This document shows, in pieces, positions 62,075 through 64,000 of a stretch of 64,000 nt of DNA. Position 1 is the stretch's first letter. Each line of letters starts with the position of its first letter. Under the pieces are notes generated by a model. The model saw only the letters and a list, made by a program, of their open reading frames with translations, made no database searches and was not told where the DNA came from. This stretch comes from Planctomycetaceae bacterium (GTDB lineage Bacteria > Planctomycetota > Planctomycetia > Pirellulales > Pirellulaceae), in contig JACKHM010000001.1 of assembly GCA_020638995.1 (NCBI GenBank), forward strand, positions 434,001-498,000. The letters run 5' to 3'. Both the position numbers and the translations under genes were made by a program.

Positions 62075-62645
62075 GCTTCATTTTGGCCGCTGTAATCTGC
62101 AACAATAAAGTCGGATCTAATTCGGATACCAGCAGTTGCCTTAGCTTTTTGCGACTCCAAGATTCGCGAACCTCAACCTTCCCAAGTTCAGAAATGATTT
62201 CAAGAAGTTCGTGTGTCCACAAGAATTCAGAAATCGCGGCACCACACTTATGCTCATTTGTACTAGGTTCGCGTTCTATGACGAATTCGGAGAGCTTGTT
62301 CGTCGGGACCACCCAGAATCCCCAATGTTCCGGTAGCATTCTCTTCGCGGAGGCAACGTGCTTTTCTGCTACGACGAGAGTTGAGTAGTGGAATACTCGA
62401 TCGTAGAAGTCGACTTGTTTTGATAGACGGCTCAGCGTGTCATTTTGGGACTTTATTTCGTAGCCGGAAATCGTATCACTAACCCACGCAAGGTCGGCGC
62501 GCGCGGAGTGGCCGCAAATCGGTAGCTCGTCCACAAGCAATTCGCCAGCCTGAACGCTGACGAAATCCCTAATTCTTAGTTTGATATCTGATTCGTACAT
62601 TTCTGGCAGATGAATACAAGAAACATCCGTTTCGTTAAACATCAT
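62049..62645 (-). CDS. sce7726-family nuclease-like protein
   Basis: The 198-residue protein fits the sce7726 family (DELPICGHSARADLAWVSDTISGYEIKSQNDTLSRLSKQVDFY split over its core). ARADL, then a GYEIKS with the acidic-x-Lys pattern, then a DTLxRLxxQ helix are the PD-(D/E)XK nuclease-like hallmarks. KHVASAKRMLPEHWGFWVV follows. It lies tail to tail with the beta-family gene, overlapping it by 26 bp. A nuclease that attacks nucleic acids is the likely role but is inferred. Confidence 0.72.
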   Translation of the reverse strand: MMFNETDVSCIHLPEMYESDIKLRIRDFVSVQAGELLVDELPICGHSARADLAWVSDTISGYEIKSQNDTLSRLSKQVDFYDRVFHYSTLVVAEKHVASAKRMLPEHWGFWVVPTNKLSEFVIEREPSTNEHKCGAAISEFLWTHELLEIISELGKVEVRESWSRKKLRQLLVSELDPTLLLQITAAKMKLRQRWRAA

Positions 62646-62752
62646 CTATCTCACAAATCGCGGAGATTCTGCTAGCAGGCCACGGATTGCTACTATGCAG
62701 GATCCGTTACCGATGGTGCAGTCCACCGACCTGCGCCGAATATCCGATCACT

Positions 62753-63028
62753 ATGGCGACTTTCGACGTTTTTGACGAACGGCACTGCGAGTCGTGTTGC
62801 ACACTCGAATCATTCGCTGAGGCACTGGCCGAGATTGAACGGCGGTGTTCGATTCCGTGGGATGAGCCGCCGAACCGCGCCCCGTGCAAGAGTTGGATGT
62901 CGTGCGGACGTAAATACGAGATTCGCGAGTACGCGTCGCCATCTTCAGCGGAACTGTTGCGTGTGACCAAAGTCTGCGACATCGACGCGACGGGCATTCA
63001 ATGGCTTTTTGACGACACGCAGTCCTGA
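62753..63028 (+). CDS. Hypothetical small cysteine-containing protein
   Basis: The 91-residue protein starting at the ATG at 62753 has a CESCC element near residue 13. FAEALAEIERRC and a later CKSWMSCGRKYEIREY follow, which could bind metal. It lies divergent from the sce7726 gene, 108 bp away. No family is recognised and no ribosome site is obvious, so it is only a candidate gene; the upstream frame (from 62687) is less convincing. Confidence 0.4.
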   Translation: MATFDVFDERHCESCCTLESFAEALAEIERRCSIPWDEPPNRAPCKSWMSCGRKYEIREYASPSSAELLRVTKVCDIDATGIQWLFDDTQS

Positions 63029-63084
63029 TTCACAATTCCAGGGCGTGCCAAGGCCGACTTCATTTGCGGACCTCGGCAGGTCGC

Positions 63085-63342
63085 TTAAGCAGCATTGAGC
63101 AGCAATGTCGTCCAAATCATTGACGCGGCTAAGACAGCGACACCGAATACTCGTGTGTGTTGTAAAACAAACTCGTCGATGTCGACACGGCGGTCAGCGA
63201 TTGGGACGCTTGGTCTTGTTTCGATCCATCGACCCCAGAAGCGAGCATTTGTCATAAATCGATCCGGGTTGAGTGTTGCGGTCATGCCGCAGACGATGGT
63301 GCTCGACAATGCGAAGATTCCGAGATAGAGGAACGCCGTCAT
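63085..63342 (-). CDS. Small membrane protein
   Basis: The 85-residue protein has two hydrophobic segments (MTAFLYLGIFALSSTIVCGM and VFGVAVLAASMIWTTLLLN) separated by a charged loop (NARFWGRWIETRPSVPIADRR). The start at 63342 has GGAGA 6 bp before the ATG. The function is unknown. It is convergent with the small hypothetical gene at 62753. Confidence 0.6.
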   Translation of the reverse strand: MTAFLYLGIFALSSTIVCGMTATLNPDRFMTNARFWGRWIETRPSVPIADRRVDIDEFVLQHTRVFGVAVLAASMIWTTLLLNAA

Positions 63343-64000
63343 GCTCTTCTCCATTAATCGTCAATAATTGCCGCCCAGCAGACTTGTGTGGGTACACAAG
63401 CGGCCCATCTGAAAGATAGGTCACGTGACGACAAAGTCAAAAGGGCAATAATTCTCACCGGAAGCGGTGTGTCCTGCGGGACATTATTTGCCTCACGTAG
63501 CTTGCCCCAGCGAAGCATACCTGGCGTCGATGAATCGACAACGTCCACGCCACGTTCGAGAAAACGGGGAGGGGAAGGTCACATCCCCCAAGTTCACTTC
63601 ATCGCGGAACAGCCTGCGAAGCATTTCTATCTGTCAACAGATTTGTTGTCTCCGTGAATCTAAATAACGGGCGAAAACACGGCAGAATTAGATGTAAAGC
63701 GTTAGCTCGCCGAACCTCTCTTGGTGAGCCGAATTGAGCCATTCACACACTACGCATCTTAGCTATCGGGCTCCTCGTGCGCATATGCGCACTTGCCTGT
63801 ACAACGACGACTCGCGTTACAGCGGTACTTTTATGTGAAAGGAACTTGTCAGTGATACGAACACGAAGCAAAGTAGCGTCGGAAGAGCCGCATGAACGGC
63901 CTCGTCCGGGTAGGGCAAGTTGGTGCGGAGAATTGAAGTTCGGTTCCCTGCTCGTGCCTGTGAAGGCGTATGCGACAATTCAGAACTCGAACGGCACTCA
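63343..64000. other. Right edge, no gene recognised
   Basis: Short frames on both strands have no domain. Repeat-like elements that resemble units of the array at 54.8 kb occur at about 63379-63400 (ACTTGTGT/ACACAAG) and 63631-63650 (CAACAGATTTGTTG). Confidence 0.4.

Noticed and set aside
63876..63930. AGAGCCGCATGAACGGC followed by GTGCG, a bit like group II intron parts
   Set aside because: No reverse transcriptase and no domain V stem were seen; the similarity is too short to call.
1..64000. CRISPR array or cas genes
   Set aside because: No regularly spaced identical repeats with unique spacers were seen. The array at 54.8 kb has units that vary, with very short gaps.

Overview
The window reads as a chromosomal segment of a planctomycete, probably of the Pirellulales type. 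The pointers are three DUF1559 pseudopilin-like proteins, a secreted formylglycine-type sulfatase, a Uma2 protein, a ThiD2-ThiE fusion and a short NuoG. LpxB, an LptF/LptG-type permease and an Mla transporter imply an outer membrane with LPS. No rRNA, tRNA or CRISPR array was recognised.

Layout. 0.4-5.4 kb: a BASS-family transporter, a secreted protein with duplicated cysteine motifs, lpxB, a site-2 protease and an SGNH-like hydrolase. 5.8 kb: a very short Lys/Ala-rich histone H1-like gene. 6-9 kb: an Mrp ATPase, a receiver-like protein and a PAS/AAA+/Fis regulator whose AAA+ domain has lost its usual motifs. 9.2-24.3 kb: a complete 14-gene complex I operon in the order nuoA to nuoN on the minus strand. 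It has a recognisable promoter and a perfect inverted repeat of Rex/CRP type in its leader. 24.6-27.4 kb: a secreted beta-propeller-like protein and xylose isomerase, with a REP-like repeat at the xylA stop codon. 28-33 kb: three DUF1559 units, one frameshifted, two preceded by tiny lipoprotein genes. 33.6-37.1 kb: sulfatase, SDR, Uma2 and GNAT proteins. 37.4-40.4 kb: an overlapping sigma-54 response regulator and histidine kinase pair. 40.6-52.7 kb: envelope and housekeeping genes (LptF/G-like permease, PP2C phosphatase, PEGA lipoprotein, MlaD-F-E, ClpC, a TPR membrane protein, ThiE, truncated hemoglobin).

From about 52.7 kb to the end the window changes character and becomes accessory DNA. 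It holds an integrase-core transposase, an array of 17-bp repeats, a terminase-like ATPase/nuclease with a small partner, a gene joining an NAxxHGL domain to a transposase-type zinc ribbon, and a divergent CI-like repressor with GTACCC operators. These are followed by a coupled run of XRE-ImmA/IrrE metallopeptidase, MazF/PemK-like toxin and T4 beta-family protein, facing an sce7726-family nuclease-like gene. An 88-bp sequence occurs as two diverged copies flanking the transposase and phage part.

The most interesting unit is 59.4-62.6 kb. A self-regulated, probably leaderless XRE-peptidase gene is translationally coupled to a MazF-like toxin and leads into a beta-family/sce7726 pair. This has the architecture of a defence or abortive-infection system, but that function is inferred from gene families and arrangement only.
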